64,000 bases of DNA from JAJPKK01 sp035311445 (lineage in GTDB: Bacteria; Pseudomonadota; Alphaproteobacteria; Rhizobiales; Xanthobacteraceae), in assembly GCA_035311445.1 (NCBI GenBank), contig DATGCX010000326.1:18129-82128 (forward strand), in the 5' to 3' direction. The notes beneath the pieces are model-generated. The model searched no databases. It was given only the letters and a program-made list of their open reading frames with translations, and was not told the origin of the DNA. Made by a program: the position numbers and the translations under genes. Below are positions 24,765-33,777 of the stretch, piece after piece (within the stretch, counting starts at the first letter, position 1; each line of letters opens with the position of its first letter).

Positions 24765-26189
24765 ATGCCAAATGGAAATACGCCCGCGACAGGTGAAGCT
24801 ATCGTCGCACTTGCCGCGCGCCACATCGGGCAAACCTATGAACTGGGCGAACTCGTGCCCAAGAACGACCCGAACTGGGGCGGACCGTGGGACTGCGCGG
24901 AATTCTGCTCGTGGTTGGTGTTCCAGGCGGCCGCCGAATTGTATGGATGTGCCCCCAACAGCAAAGACCCAGCGACAGCAGATGCCTTCACAGGCTATTG
25001 GCGGGACGACGCGAAAGCGAAAGGCAAGATCATTACCGTCAACGAAGCGCAGCGCATTCCGGGCGCTTTCATTTTGCGTGTCCCAACGACGATCGGCCAT
25101 ATCGTGGTCAGTGACGGAAAGGGCGGAACGGTCGAGGCGATGGGAAAGGCCTTCGGGGTGCGGCGGGGTTCGGTTTCCGGACGGGTGTGGGATTTCGGCA
25201 TTCTGGTGCCGTCGATCACTTACGACACCACGTCGATCCAGCCTGGACATGCCGAGGATCCGCCACCAAGCGCGACCGTCGTGATCCTCCGTCGCGATGA
25301 CGGCATGCCCCCGGATCCGCGGGTGGAAGCGCTGCAACGTGCATTGGCGGCGGCCGGTTTCGACCCCGGGCCTTTCGACGGACAGTTCGGCAAGCTCACC
25401 GAAGCCGCTGTATTCGAATTCCAGGCCGCGAAGAATCTCTCCGTGGACGGAGAGGTCGGGCCGCAGACCGGTCGCGCCCTCAAGCTGAAATATTGGAAAC
25501 CCGATGAAACGGTGCCGGACTTTGCCAAGCCAGCGCAGTCTCAACCGTTGCCGCCGCCGCTTGCAGACTGGCCGGATGAGACCCGCTCGGTGAATCCGAG
25601 CCTCGATTTCGACGTCATCCGCAACGAATATGCCAGCTTGTGGAACACCATGGCCATCCGGCCGGACAGGCAGGCGGAGGTCGCCGCGACGGCCGCGACT
25701 ATCGCCAAGGGGGCGGAACGCTATCGATCAGTGGCGGCTTCGTTTGCCAATATGCTCCCCTGGTACGTCATCGGCATCCTGCATGCGATGGAGTGCGGCT
25801 GCGATTTCAAAACCCATCTGCACAATGGTGATCCGCTCACCGCCCGCACCGTGCATGTGCCGAAGAATCGTCCACCACTCTGGGATCCGACCATGTCCTG
25901 GGAAGACAGCGCCAAGGACGCCATCATGGTCGATGGTCTCGACAAGGTAACCGGCTGGACACTGCCGCGCATCCTTTTCACGTTTGAACGGTACAATGGC
26001 TTTGGGCCGCGGCGGCGCTTTGGCAAGGCAACCGCCTATCTGTGGAGCTATTCAAATCACTACGTCAGAGGCAAATATGTCGGCGACGGTCAGTGGGACC
26101 CGGAAGCGGTTTCCAGGCAGGCGGGTGCGGCGGTCCTGCTGAAACAGCTGATCAATGGCGGAGCCGTCAACACGCCGGCCGAGGCATAA
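24765..26189 (+). CDS. Three-domain peptidoglycan hydrolase (NlpC/CHAP-like, PG-binding, lysozyme-like)
   Basis: The 474-residue product starts at ATG 24765, with GGAGAA about 6 bases upstream; the longer frame from 24453 is out of context. Residues 1-150 look like a papain-like amidase: WDCAEFCSWLV with Cys44 and GHIVVSDGKGGTVEAMG with His112. Residues 185-243 are a PG_binding_1 repeat (LQRALAAAGFDPGPFDGQFG, LSVDGEVGPQTGRAL). Residues 270-474 resemble a lysozyme/transglycosylase-like domain with a candidate Glu343 in GILHAMECGCDFKTHLH and RFGKATAYLWSYSNHY. No signal peptide is visible, unusual for a cell-wall enzyme and more like an endolysin or a delivered effector. It is the third gene of the module. 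Confidence 0.8.
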   Translation: MPNGNTPATGEAIVALAARHIGQTYELGELVPKNDPNWGGPWDCAEFCSWLVFQAAAELYGCAPNSKDPATADAFTGYWRDDAKAKGKIITVNEAQRIPGAFILRVPTTIGHIVVSDGKGGTVEAMGKAFGVRRGSVSGRVWDFGILVPSITYDTTSIQPGHAEDPPPSATVVILRRDDGMPPDPRVEALQRALAAAGFDPGPFDGQFGKLTEAAVFEFQAAKNLSVDGEVGPQTGRALKLKYWKPDETVPDFAKPAQSQPLPPPLADWPDETRSVNPSLDFDVIRNEYASLWNTMAIRPDRQAEVAATAATIAKGAERYRSVAASFANMLPWYVIGILHAMECGCDFKTHLHNGDPLTARTVHVPKNRPPLWDPTMSWEDSAKDAIMVDGLDKVTGWTLPRILFTFERYNGFGPRRRFGKATAYLWSYSNHYVRGKYVGDGQWDPEAVSRQAGAAVLLKQLINGGAVNTPAEA

Positions 26190-26270
26190 AGGTGCGCGGC
26201 GGCTGCAACAAAACGTGCGGCCCGCCGCCAGCAGTACTTCCGATCCCTACTCCAAAGCAGTACCGGGGCT

Positions 26271-26846
26271 TCAGTTCGTCACCACCCGCGCAAGTTCCTT
26301 CTCGATTGCGGCGATCACGCGCGCATCGGTCGGCTCGATCTCCGAAGGGAAGCTCGCCGCGATCATGCCGTCGCGGCCGATCAGATATTTGTGGAAGTTC
26401 CAGCGTGGTCGCTCGAGCGGACGCTGCGCCGATGCCCACCGGTAGAACGGGTGGGAGGCGGCACCGTTGACCACGGCCTTGGCGGCGATCGGAAAGCTGG
26501 CGCCGTATTGGTGTTCGGCGGTCTGGGCGATTTCGGCGGCGTCGCCCGGCTCCTGTCCGCCGAAATCGTTGGACGGCACGCCGACGATCAACAGGCCACG
26601 GTCGCGATAGCGCGTCCACAATTCCTGCAGCCCCGCATATTGCGGGGTGTAGCCGCATTGGGACGCTGTGTTCACGATCAGGATCGGCTTGCCGGCATAT
26701 TCGGCGAGCTGGATATCGCCGCCCTTGAGGCCTGCGAAATGGAATGCATACGCCGTGATGCGGCTCATCGCCGGGGCTTGAGCACGCGCAGGCGTCGCCA
26801 GCAATCCGGCCATGATGGAGAGGAAAATCCTGCGGTCGGTGAGCAT
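26271..26846 (-). CDS. Glutathione peroxidase family protein, exported
   Basis: Thiol peroxidase fold, 191 residues from ATG 26846 with GGGAGA 8 bases upstream. The start LTDRRIFLSIMAGLLATPAR is a signal sequence. ILIVNTASQCGYTPQYAGL holds the peroxidatic Cys (cysteine, not selenocysteine), VPSNDFGGQEPG the glutamine and RWNFHKYLIGRDG the tryptophan-asparagine pair, so the catalytic tetrad is complete. It probably reduces peroxides in the periplasm, perhaps with thioredoxin-like donors. Convergent with the peptidoglycan hydrolase gene and not part of that module. Confidence 0.92.
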   Translation of the reverse strand: MLTDRRIFLSIMAGLLATPARAQAPAMSRITAYAFHFAGLKGGDIQLAEYAGKPILIVNTASQCGYTPQYAGLQELWTRYRDRGLLIVGVPSNDFGGQEPGDAAEIAQTAEHQYGASFPIAAKAVVNGAASHPFYRWASAQRPLERPRWNFHKYLIGRDGMIAASFPSEIEPTDARVIAAIEKELARVVTN

Positions 26847-26940
26847 GATGCGTCTCCCAAAGGCTTCCCAAATTGTCGCCGCAGAATAGCAGAAATTACG
26901 AACGGCTTCCATGCGGGAATGGCTGTGAGATGGTGCGTCT

Positions 26941-27083
26941 TGACCTCTCCCCGCGAGCGCGGAGAGGTCGGAATGAGCGCGTCTTCGCGCTCATTCCGGC
27001 TGAGGGGCTTCTCCGCGAGTCTGAGCTTGTGGAGAAGCCCCTCACCCCAACCCTCCGCCAGCAAGCGGGGAGGAGGGAGCAGG
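26941..27083. repeat. Palindromic repeat element, family R1
   Basis: CCTCTCCCCGCGAGCGCGGA at the left, an inner inverted pair GAATGAGCGCGTC / GCGCTCATTCC, then CCCCTCACCCCAACCCTCC and GCAAGCGGGGAGGAGGG at the right. Same arrangement as 2059-2200. A degenerate R2 half follows at about 27097-27150. Confidence 0.75.
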
Positions 27084-27154
27084 AGGAGCCCTGACCCAGG
27101 CTGTCCCGCATTACGTACCGGAAGACCGGCACTTCATGCGGGCTACAAGCGGGC

Positions 27155-28306
27155 TTAAGAGAACAATTCCCGGCTCGCGATCCTGGCGCCCTCGGCAAGT
27201 GCCTGCAGCTTCGCCCACACGATGCTGGCATGGATTTCCTTTGAGCTTGCGAAAGTCGCAAAGCCGCAGTCGGAGCCGGCGATCACGTTTTCGCGGCCGA
27301 CCAACTTGGCGAACCTCCCGATCCGCTGTGCAACCAGCTCCGGGTGCTCGACCAGGACGGTGGAATTGGAGATGACGCCGGGGATCAGCACCGCGCTGTC
27401 CGGCAGCTTCACGTTCTCCCATACCTTCCACTCGTGCTCATGGCGCGGGTTTGCGGCCTCGAATGAAAATGCTCCGGCGCGGATGTCCAGGATGAGGTGA
27501 ACGATATCCTTCAATTCCATGTCATGGACGCGCGGGCCCATGTTGATGCCGTAGCAGGTATGGAACCGGATCTTCTCCTTCGGGATGCCGCGCAGTGCGT
27601 GATTGAGGGCCTCGACCCGCACCTTGGCCCAGGCGAGGACCTCGGCGACGCCAAGCTCCGGCTTGAGCAGCCAGTAGGTGACGAGCCGCGGATCGTCGAT
27701 CTGGACCAGGAAGCCGGCATCGACGATCGCCCGGTATTCCTCATGCAGGGCATCCGCGATCGCGAAGAGATATTCCTCCTGGGTTTTGTAATAGGCGTTG
27801 CGCTGCCAGTCCTCCACATTGGCTGGCGAGATCGCCGGGATGAATGCCTCTTCGACCGTGACGGCGCCAAGCGCGGCACGGAAATTCCCGATGTCGCGCT
27901 GCAATTGCGCGTGGCCCCGATAGGCAACGGGACCGGTGCACACCATGTGGATGTGGCGCGATCTCGCCCCGGCGCTCTCGGCGTAGAATTCAGGAAACGA
28001 TCGGGCCTCGCGTGAGCCCGCCCATGGGCTGCCGATGCGTTCCGGGGCGACCTCAAAACCCGACAGGCGTTCGTTGATGTAGGTGACGAACCCCGGCTTG
28101 CTGAATTCGCCGTCATCGACAACGTCGATCCCCAGCTCAGCCTGCGTGCGAACGATTTCACCGACTGCCTGCGCGAGCCGCGACTCGTAGGCCGCGGTAT
28201 CGACCGGTTTGCCGTCCTGCATGGCTTCGCCCATGGCGAGCAGGTCCGCGGGGCGCGGCAAGCTGCCTGCATGGGTCGTAAGAATACGTTCGGTGCTGCG
28301 CTTCAT
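27155..28306 (-). CDS. MetE-like (cobalamin-independent methionine synthase family) protein
   Basis: A 383-residue TIM-barrel protein of the family related to the C-terminal half of MetE. It begins MKRSTERILTTHAGSLPRPA, the usual opening of this group; an in-frame ATG at 28342 is possible. Later motifs include VVDDGEFSKPGF, QIDDPRLVTYW, RFHTCYGINMGP and VIAGSDCGFATF, where the His/Cys residues match the zinc ligands that activate the thiol substrate. The N-terminal MetE domain is absent, so it may act on another methyl donor or thiol. It stands alone on the minus strand. Confidence 0.87.
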   Translation of the reverse strand: MKRSTERILTTHAGSLPRPADLLAMGEAMQDGKPVDTAAYESRLAQAVGEIVRTQAELGIDVVDDGEFSKPGFVTYINERLSGFEVAPERIGSPWAGSREARSFPEFYAESAGARSRHIHMVCTGPVAYRGHAQLQRDIGNFRAALGAVTVEEAFIPAISPANVEDWQRNAYYKTQEEYLFAIADALHEEYRAIVDAGFLVQIDDPRLVTYWLLKPELGVAEVLAWAKVRVEALNHALRGIPKEKIRFHTCYGINMGPRVHDMELKDIVHLILDIRAGAFSFEAANPRHEHEWKVWENVKLPDSAVLIPGVISNSTVLVEHPELVAQRIGRFAKLVGRENVIAGSDCGFATFASSKEIHASIVWAKLQALAEGARIASRELFS

Positions 28307-28511
28307 GATGGGCTCGCCGGTGGTTCGATGAGAGGATGGCATCTTATCAGGCGATCTGTGGGGCAGCTACCGGCGCCACGCCACCGGGCTCGTGCGGTCA
28401 CGTCGAAGGCAGAATAGGGAAAACTACGTCCTTGCACTTCCCCACGGCTGCGGGTCAAAATTGATCCCGGCGACGCCCACGTAGAATGTGGCGCGACCCG
28501 GGAAACGTGCC

Positions 28512-29696
28512 ATGAAAAGGCTGTTGCTGGCTGTGCTTTTGATGGCTGCTGTCGGCTCCGGATATTATTTTCGCGACTATTTCTTCACAACCGCGACGGA
28601 GAACAGATCCGCACGGCCTCCGGCGCCCCAGCCCGTGGTGGCCGACGTCGCCGCGGAAATGCCGGCACCGATCGAGGTCACCGCCATCGGCAACGTCCAG
28701 TCCGTCGCGACCGTGATGGTCAGATCTCGAATCGACGGCGAGATCGCGCAGGTTCATTTCGAGGAAGGGCAGGAGGTCAAGGAAGGGGACCTTCTCTTCA
28801 CACTCGATGACCGCGTGGCCCGCGCGCAGCTGCAACAGAGCGAAGCCAACCTGGAGCGCGACCGGTCGCAACTCCGACGCTTCCAGTTGGAAGTTGCGCG
28901 CCAGACCGGGCTAGCAAACCGAGGCGTTGCGCCGGCACAAAAGCTCGAAGACGTAATGACGAGCCAGGCGGTTTTTGAGGCGACGGTGCGGGCCAGCGAA
29001 GCGGCGGTGGAAACCGCGCGCATCAACTTGAACTACACAACCATTCGGGCGCCGATCACCGGGCGAACCGGGTCCGTCGCCTTCAAGCGAGGCAATATCA
29101 TCAAGGCGGTCGACACCCTGCCGACCGCCTTGCCGATGGTCACCATCAGTCAGTTGCGGCCGATCTACGTTACGTTTTCGGTGCCCGAAAGGCATCTCGG
29201 CGATCTTCGCGCGGCTCTGGCGTCCGGGCGCCTGCCTGTCGTCGTGACCATTCCCGGCGCGCCGTCGGATCCGATCACCGGGCGACTGACTTTTATCGAC
29301 AATCAAGTTGATGCCGCGACCGGCACGATCACCCTCAAGGCGACGTTCGCCAATGAGGATGCGCGGCTGTGGCCCGGCCAGTTCGTCAACGTGACCGTTA
29401 TCCTTGGCGTACAGGCAAATGCCCTCGCCGTGCCGAGCGTAGCCATCCAGGTCGGGCAGAACGGCCCGTATGTATTCTTGATCAAACCGGACTCGACCGT
29501 CGAGCTGCGGCTCGTCCGTGTCGACCGGGCTGTGACCAACAGGACGGTAATTGCCGAGGGGCTCGCGGCCGGAGACCGCGTTGTGGTCGATGGTCAGCTG
29601 CGGCTCACAAATGGGACGCGCGTTGCCATTCAGCGATCCGAGGCGCCCGCACCCCCGAAGACGCAGCCCATTCCGGTAGCGGAGCAGGCGCCATGA
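28512..29696 (+). CDS. RND efflux periplasmic adaptor (MFP) subunit
   Basis: The 394-residue membrane-fusion protein links an RND pump to an outer-membrane channel. ATG 28512 has GGGAAA upstream; a GTG at 28488 is the alternative. It starts with one membrane anchor (MKRLLLAVLLMAAVGSGYYF), then a lipoyl-like half (QVHFEEGQEVKEGDLLFTLD), a coiled-coil hairpin (residues about 100-165), the second lipoyl half (LNYTTIRAPITGRTGSVAF) and beta-barrel and proximal domains. Its stop overlaps the pump start in an ATGA junction. No TolC-type gene is adjacent. Confidence 0.93.
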   Translation: MKRLLLAVLLMAAVGSGYYFRDYFFTTATENRSARPPAPQPVVADVAAEMPAPIEVTAIGNVQSVATVMVRSRIDGEIAQVHFEEGQEVKEGDLLFTLDDRVARAQLQQSEANLERDRSQLRRFQLEVARQTGLANRGVAPAQKLEDVMTSQAVFEATVRASEAAVETARINLNYTTIRAPITGRTGSVAFKRGNIIKAVDTLPTALPMVTISQLRPIYVTFSVPERHLGDLRAALASGRLPVVVTIPGAPSDPITGRLTFIDNQVDAATGTITLKATFANEDARLWPGQFVNVTVILGVQANALAVPSVAIQVGQNGPYVFLIKPDSTVELRLVRVDRAVTNRTVIAEGLAAGDRVVVDGQLRLTNGTRVAIQRSEAPAPPKTQPIPVAEQAP

Positions 29697-32600
29697 CGCT
29701 CCCGACGCTGTGCATCGAACGCCCGGTCATGACGACTCTGTTGACCATGGCGATCGTGGTAGTCGGCAGCGTCGGCTATTTCTTCCTGCCGGTGGCGGCG
29801 CTGCCGCAAGTGGACTTCCCGACCATCGCGGTATCGACCACCTTGCCCGGCGCCAGTCCGGCGACGATGGCAGCCTCGATCTCAACGCCGCTTGAACGAG
29901 AATTTTCCGCCATTGCGGGCATCGACTCGATCACATCGGTGAGCGGGCTCGGCATCGGCCGCATCACCGTGCAGTTCAATCTCAATCGCAGCATCGACGC
30001 CGCGGCTCAAGATATTCAGGCTGCGATCGGTAATGCCGCACGCAAGCTGCCGGCCGAGATGACGACGCCGCCGTCCTACCGAAAGGTAAATCCTGGCGCC
30101 TCCGCGGTGTTGCAGTTAACGCTCGTGTCGCAGAGTCTCCCGCTTTCGACCGTCAACGAATTTGCTGAAATCAACATCGGCCAGCGGCTTTCCACATTAC
30201 CCGGCGTGGCACAAGTAGCGATCTTCGGCCCGCAAAAATATGCCGTGCGGGTCCAAGTCGCCCCCGACTTGCTTGCCAGCCGCGGCATCTCGATGGATGA
30301 GATTCAACGCGCGATCGCGGCGGCGAGCTCGACGACGCCGGTTGGAACGCTCAGCGGGCCGCAAAAGGCCGCTACCGTGCAGGCAGACACCCAACTGACG
30401 CAGGCGTCCGGATATCTGCCGCTCATTGTCGCCTATCGCAACGGCGCGCCGGTGCAGCTCACCGACGTCGCTCGGGTCATTGACAGTGTCCAGGTTCGCG
30501 AATCCTGGAACTGGTACAACGGCTCGCGCGCCATCACGGTCGCCGTATTTCGTCAGCCTGACGCAAACACGGTCGAGGTCGTCAATCGGGTAAAGGCCCT
30601 GATCCCTGTTTTTCGCGCCGAACTCCCCGGCGCCATCGACATCAACGTCCTGCAGGATCGCGCCGCACCGATCCAGGCGGCCGTCGGCGATGTTCAGCGT
30701 ACGTTGATGCTCACAGTCATTCTGGTCGTGCTCGTCATCTATCTGTTCGTTCGACGCCTGTCGGCGACTGTCATTCCGGCACTCGCCCTGCCCGTATCCA
30801 TCATTGGCACGTTTGGCGCGATGTATGTCGGCGGATATTCGCTTAACAATGTTTCGCTGCTCGCCCTTACGCTCGCGGTCGGGTTCGTGGTCGACGATGC
30901 AATCGTGATGCTCGAAAACATCGTGCGCCACACTGAAGCCGGCCTGGAACCGATGGAAGCGGCTCTCAAAGGCTCGCGCGAGATCACCTTCACGATCATG
31001 TCCATGACCATCTCTCTGGTGGCCGTCTTCATTCCGGTTTTCTTCATGGGCGGCGTGGTCGGGCGGGTCTTCCATGAATTTGCCATTGTGATCGGCATCG
31101 CGATTCTGGCATCCGGATTGGTGTCGCTGACGTTGACGCCGATGCTGTGCAGCCGATTCCTGCGGCCGCATCTGCATGATGACCGCAACAAACCGATCGC
31201 GCGCGTTCTGGAGCGAGGTTTCGCCGGTATGCTTCGCGGCTATGAAATCTCGCTCGAATGGGTGCTGCGCAGGCGGCGCCTGACGATCGCCGCGACACTT
31301 ATGACGATCGGAATCACCGCATATTTATTCTATGCGATTCCCAAGGGTTTCTTCCCCATCGAAGACACCGGATACATCATCGGCGGCAGCGAGACGGCAG
31401 AGGATACCTCGTTCGCCGGCATGCTTGACAAGCAAATGAAACTCGACGCCATCTTGCGGGCAAGTCCTCATGTCGTGTCCTATAATTTGGAGGTCAGCCT
31501 CGGCGGGAGCCGGTTTGGGATAAACAGCGGCGACCTGTACATCCAGCTCAAGCCGCGTGGGGAACGACCACCCATTGGCGAAGTAATCCAGGAATTGCGT
31601 CGCCAGGCCGGCGCGATCGCGGGATTGAACGTGTTCCTGAATCCCGCCCAGAATCTTCAGATCGGCGCACGCCCGAGCAAGAGCCTGTATCAGTACACCC
31701 TGCAGGCCGGCAATCTTGAAGAACTGTATCGTTTTGCACCGCTCGTCGATGCGGAAATCCGCAAGCTCGCCGTGCTGCAGGACATATCTTCGGACCTGCA
31801 GATCAAGAGCCCACAAGCCATCCTCAACGTCGATCGCCGCAAGGCGGCGGCCCTCGGCCTGACATCTGAGCAGATTCGCACGACGCTTTATGACTCATTT
31901 GGATCGCGGCAAGTCGCGACCATCTATACCGCCAGCAACGACTACGCGGTGATTCTGGAAATCGATCCATCATTCCAGCAGCGCTCCGACGACCTGTCGA
32001 AGGTCTTCGTTCGGTCGAGTGCCGGGCAGCTCATACCGCTCGGCACTGTCGCGACTTTGACTCAAGGCGCCGGTCCCTTGACGGTCAACCATCAGGGACA
32101 GCTTCCAGCTGTGACGATCTCGTTCAACCTGGCGCCCGGCGTCGCCCTTGGCGAAGCGATCGAGCATATCCAGGAGATGGAGCGCCGGCTGGTATTCCCA
32201 CCCACCATTACGGCGGGATTCGCCGGCACCGCACAGGTGTTCCAGCAGTCGTTGCGGGGACAGGGCTGGCTGTTGCTGGCGACCGTTCTGGTCATCTACG
32301 TGGTGCTCGGCATTCTCTACGAGAGCTTTATTCACCCGATCACGATCCTTTCCGGCCTGCCGGCGGCCGGCGTGGGTGCGCTCCTGACCCTGATACTGTT
32401 CAAGATGGACCTCAGCGTCATTGCGATCATTGGCGTCATCATGCTGGTCGGCATCGTCAAGAAAAACGCGATCATGATGGTCGACTTCGCGATCGAGGCG
32501 CAACGTAACCACGGCGAACCGCCCGAGCGGGCGATCCATCGCGCATGCCTGTTGCGCTTCCGCCCCATCATGATGACCACAGTGGCAGCGATCATGGGCG

Positions 32601-32812
32601 GCCTGCCGATCGCGCTGGGGCTCGGCGTCGGGGCCGAGCTTCGACAGCCCCTGGGCGTTGCGGTCGTCGGCGGGCTGCTGACGTCGCAACTCCTCACGCT
32701 GTACATCACCCCCGTGATCTACCTGTCGTTGGAGAGCATGCGCCGCGGCCTGTCGGCCTCAGGAAAGCGGGGCCGCAGCATTCGGCCGGTCGCCGCCGAG
32801 GCGGCGGAATAA
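29693..32812 (+). CDS. RND multidrug efflux pump, inner-membrane subunit
   Basis: A 1039-residue proton-driven exporter of the HAE1/MdtC-like class. The start is the ATG overlapping the adaptor stop (MTLPTLCIERPVMTTLL); the longer frame upstream is an artefact. Twelve transmembrane helices are expected; LAVGFVVDDAIVMLENIVRH shows the two adjacent aspartates of TM4 used for proton relay, and VIMLVGIVKKNAIMMVDFAI is the TM10-11 region with its lysine. The two large periplasmic loops are present. MdtB/C resemblance is by eye; the substrate is not inferable. Confidence 0.94.
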   Translation: MTLPTLCIERPVMTTLLTMAIVVVGSVGYFFLPVAALPQVDFPTIAVSTTLPGASPATMAASISTPLEREFSAIAGIDSITSVSGLGIGRITVQFNLNRSIDAAAQDIQAAIGNAARKLPAEMTTPPSYRKVNPGASAVLQLTLVSQSLPLSTVNEFAEINIGQRLSTLPGVAQVAIFGPQKYAVRVQVAPDLLASRGISMDEIQRAIAAASSTTPVGTLSGPQKAATVQADTQLTQASGYLPLIVAYRNGAPVQLTDVARVIDSVQVRESWNWYNGSRAITVAVFRQPDANTVEVVNRVKALIPVFRAELPGAIDINVLQDRAAPIQAAVGDVQRTLMLTVILVVLVIYLFVRRLSATVIPALALPVSIIGTFGAMYVGGYSLNNVSLLALTLAVGFVVDDAIVMLENIVRHTEAGLEPMEAALKGSREITFTIMSMTISLVAVFIPVFFMGGVVGRVFHEFAIVIGIAILASGLVSLTLTPMLCSRFLRPHLHDDRNKPIARVLERGFAGMLRGYEISLEWVLRRRRLTIAATLMTIGITAYLFYAIPKGFFPIEDTGYIIGGSETAEDTSFAGMLDKQMKLDAILRASPHVVSYNLEVSLGGSRFGINSGDLYIQLKPRGERPPIGEVIQELRRQAGAIAGLNVFLNPAQNLQIGARPSKSLYQYTLQAGNLEELYRFAPLVDAEIRKLAVLQDISSDLQIKSPQAILNVDRRKAAALGLTSEQIRTTLYDSFGSRQVATIYTASNDYAVILEIDPSFQQRSDDLSKVFVRSSAGQLIPLGTVATLTQGAGPLTVNHQGQLPAVTISFNLAPGVALGEAIEHIQEMERRLVFPPTITAGFAGTAQVFQQSLRGQGWLLLATVLVIYVVLGILYESFIHPITILSGLPAAGVGALLTLILFKMDLSVIAIIGVIMLVGIVKKNAIMMVDFAIEAQRNHGEPPERAIHRACLLRFRPIMMTTVAAIMGGLPIALGLGVGAELRQPLGVAVVGGLLTSQLLTLYITPVIYLSLESMRRGLSASGKRGRSIRPVAAEAAE

Positions 32813-32849
32813 GGACCCGTCCACGAATAAGTGCTCCAAAGGGCGGTCG

Positions 32850-32945
32850 TCGCCCGCGCAAGCGGGCGATCCAGTAACCACTTGGCTTCGATTCGGGCAC
32901 AGCGCATCACGCGGTGATTACTGAATGCCCCGCGAGGCATGACAC
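32850..32945. repeat. REP-like pair after the efflux operon
   Basis: GTCGCCCGCGCAAGCGGGCG hairpin followed by ATCCAGTAACC, mirrored by GGTGATTACTGAATGCCCCG and CGAGGCATGACA. Same logic as the 1061-1125 pair. It may contribute to termination of the pump transcript and lies in the 200-bp gap before the convergent GlsB gene. Confidence 0.55.
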
Positions 32946-33019
32946 TGAGGCGATTCACTTGTTTTCCGGACAGACCCTAAGCTCCGCCGGGGCTTCGGGG
33001 GATCGCCAGCGGCCGGCAC

Positions 33020-33319
33020 TCACCAGCGTCTGCGCCAGCGCCAGCGCCTGTAACCCCAGCCGCCTCCTCCAATGAGGCGGAGGACGAGCAGCAAGATAAT
33101 TGCGCCGATCAGCGCGTTAACAACCAGGGCAACAATCCCTGCGCCGAGATGGATGTTCAGTTGCGGCAACAGCCAATCACCAATAAGGGCGCCGAGCAAA
33201 CCGACGATCAAATCCCCGATCAGCCCGAACCCTGAGCCTCGCATCACCTGACCAGCCAGCCAGCCGGCAATGAGCCCGACCAGAATAATGACCAGGAGGC
33301 TTTCATTCGACAAATGCAT
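33020..33319 (-). CDS. GlsB/YeaQ/YmgE-type membrane protein
   Basis: Small stress-linked membrane protein of the transglycosylase-associated family, 99 residues from ATG 33319 (MHLSNESLLVIILVGLIAGW) preceded by GGGGAA. Three glycine-rich hydrophobic helices, including GLIGDLIVGLLGALIGDWLL and VVNALIGAIILLLVLRLIGG, are followed by an Arg/Trp-rich tail (YRRWRWRRRW) that is unusual in composition. The biochemical function of the family is unknown. Confidence 0.9.
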   Translation of the reverse strand: MHLSNESLLVIILVGLIAGWLAGQVMRGSGFGLIGDLIVGLLGALIGDWLLPQLNIHLGAGIVALVVNALIGAIILLLVLRLIGGGGWGYRRWRWRRRW

Positions 33320-33485
33320 GGTTTGTTCCCCAAAATAGGGCAATGTTTTTGACCGGAAATAGTTCCATCGAAATCCCCCAACTCCTCAAAATGAGGTATG
33401 GCTCGACCACCAGACCGTGCTTCGACGATAAGATCGAGATAGGCCCCCGAAGCGATATTGCCGCCCGGAAAAGAACACGAAAACC

Positions 33486-33640
33486 GTCCCGCGTCACATT
33501 CGCATATTCCTTTCGTCACCGGGTGACGTTTCGGAGGAACGTGGCCTCGCCCGCAAGGTCATCAAAGAGGAGCTGCCATACGATCCATTTCTGCGCAGCC
33601 GGGTCGCGCTCGAGATCGTGAGCCGGGATGATCCTTCATC
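33486..33640 (+). pseudogene. Fragment of a DUF4062-type N-terminal domain
   Basis: In the frame of 33498 the translation is IRIFLSSPGDVSEERGLAR, then KVIKEELPYDPFLRSRVALE, then IVSRDDP, a clear match to the opening of DUF4062 proteins (RVFISSPGDVxEER). These domains start large STAND/NACHT or TIR-like proteins. There is no start codon at the expected place (GTC stands before CCGCGTCAC) and after about 50 residues the sequence runs into an R1-like repeat (CCAGCGGGGAGAGGGG), after which no family features remain. So it is a gene fragment, probably left from a lost conflict or signalling gene. Confidence 0.6.
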
Positions 33641-33777
33641 CCAGCGGGGAGAGGGGAGAAGAGGTTGCACCGCCACATGCGATTGGCCTGCTCCGCCAAG
33701 GGAGGCCAGCCATATGGGATTGGGAACCTCCTCCCGGCCACCTGCGTTCTCTGCGGATCGGGGGACGCGGAGTACGT

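Noticed and set aside
30197..31177. 326-codon minus-strand ORF inside the RND pump gene.
   Set aside because: His/Asp/Arg-rich shadow; the pump frame is continuous and shows family motifs.
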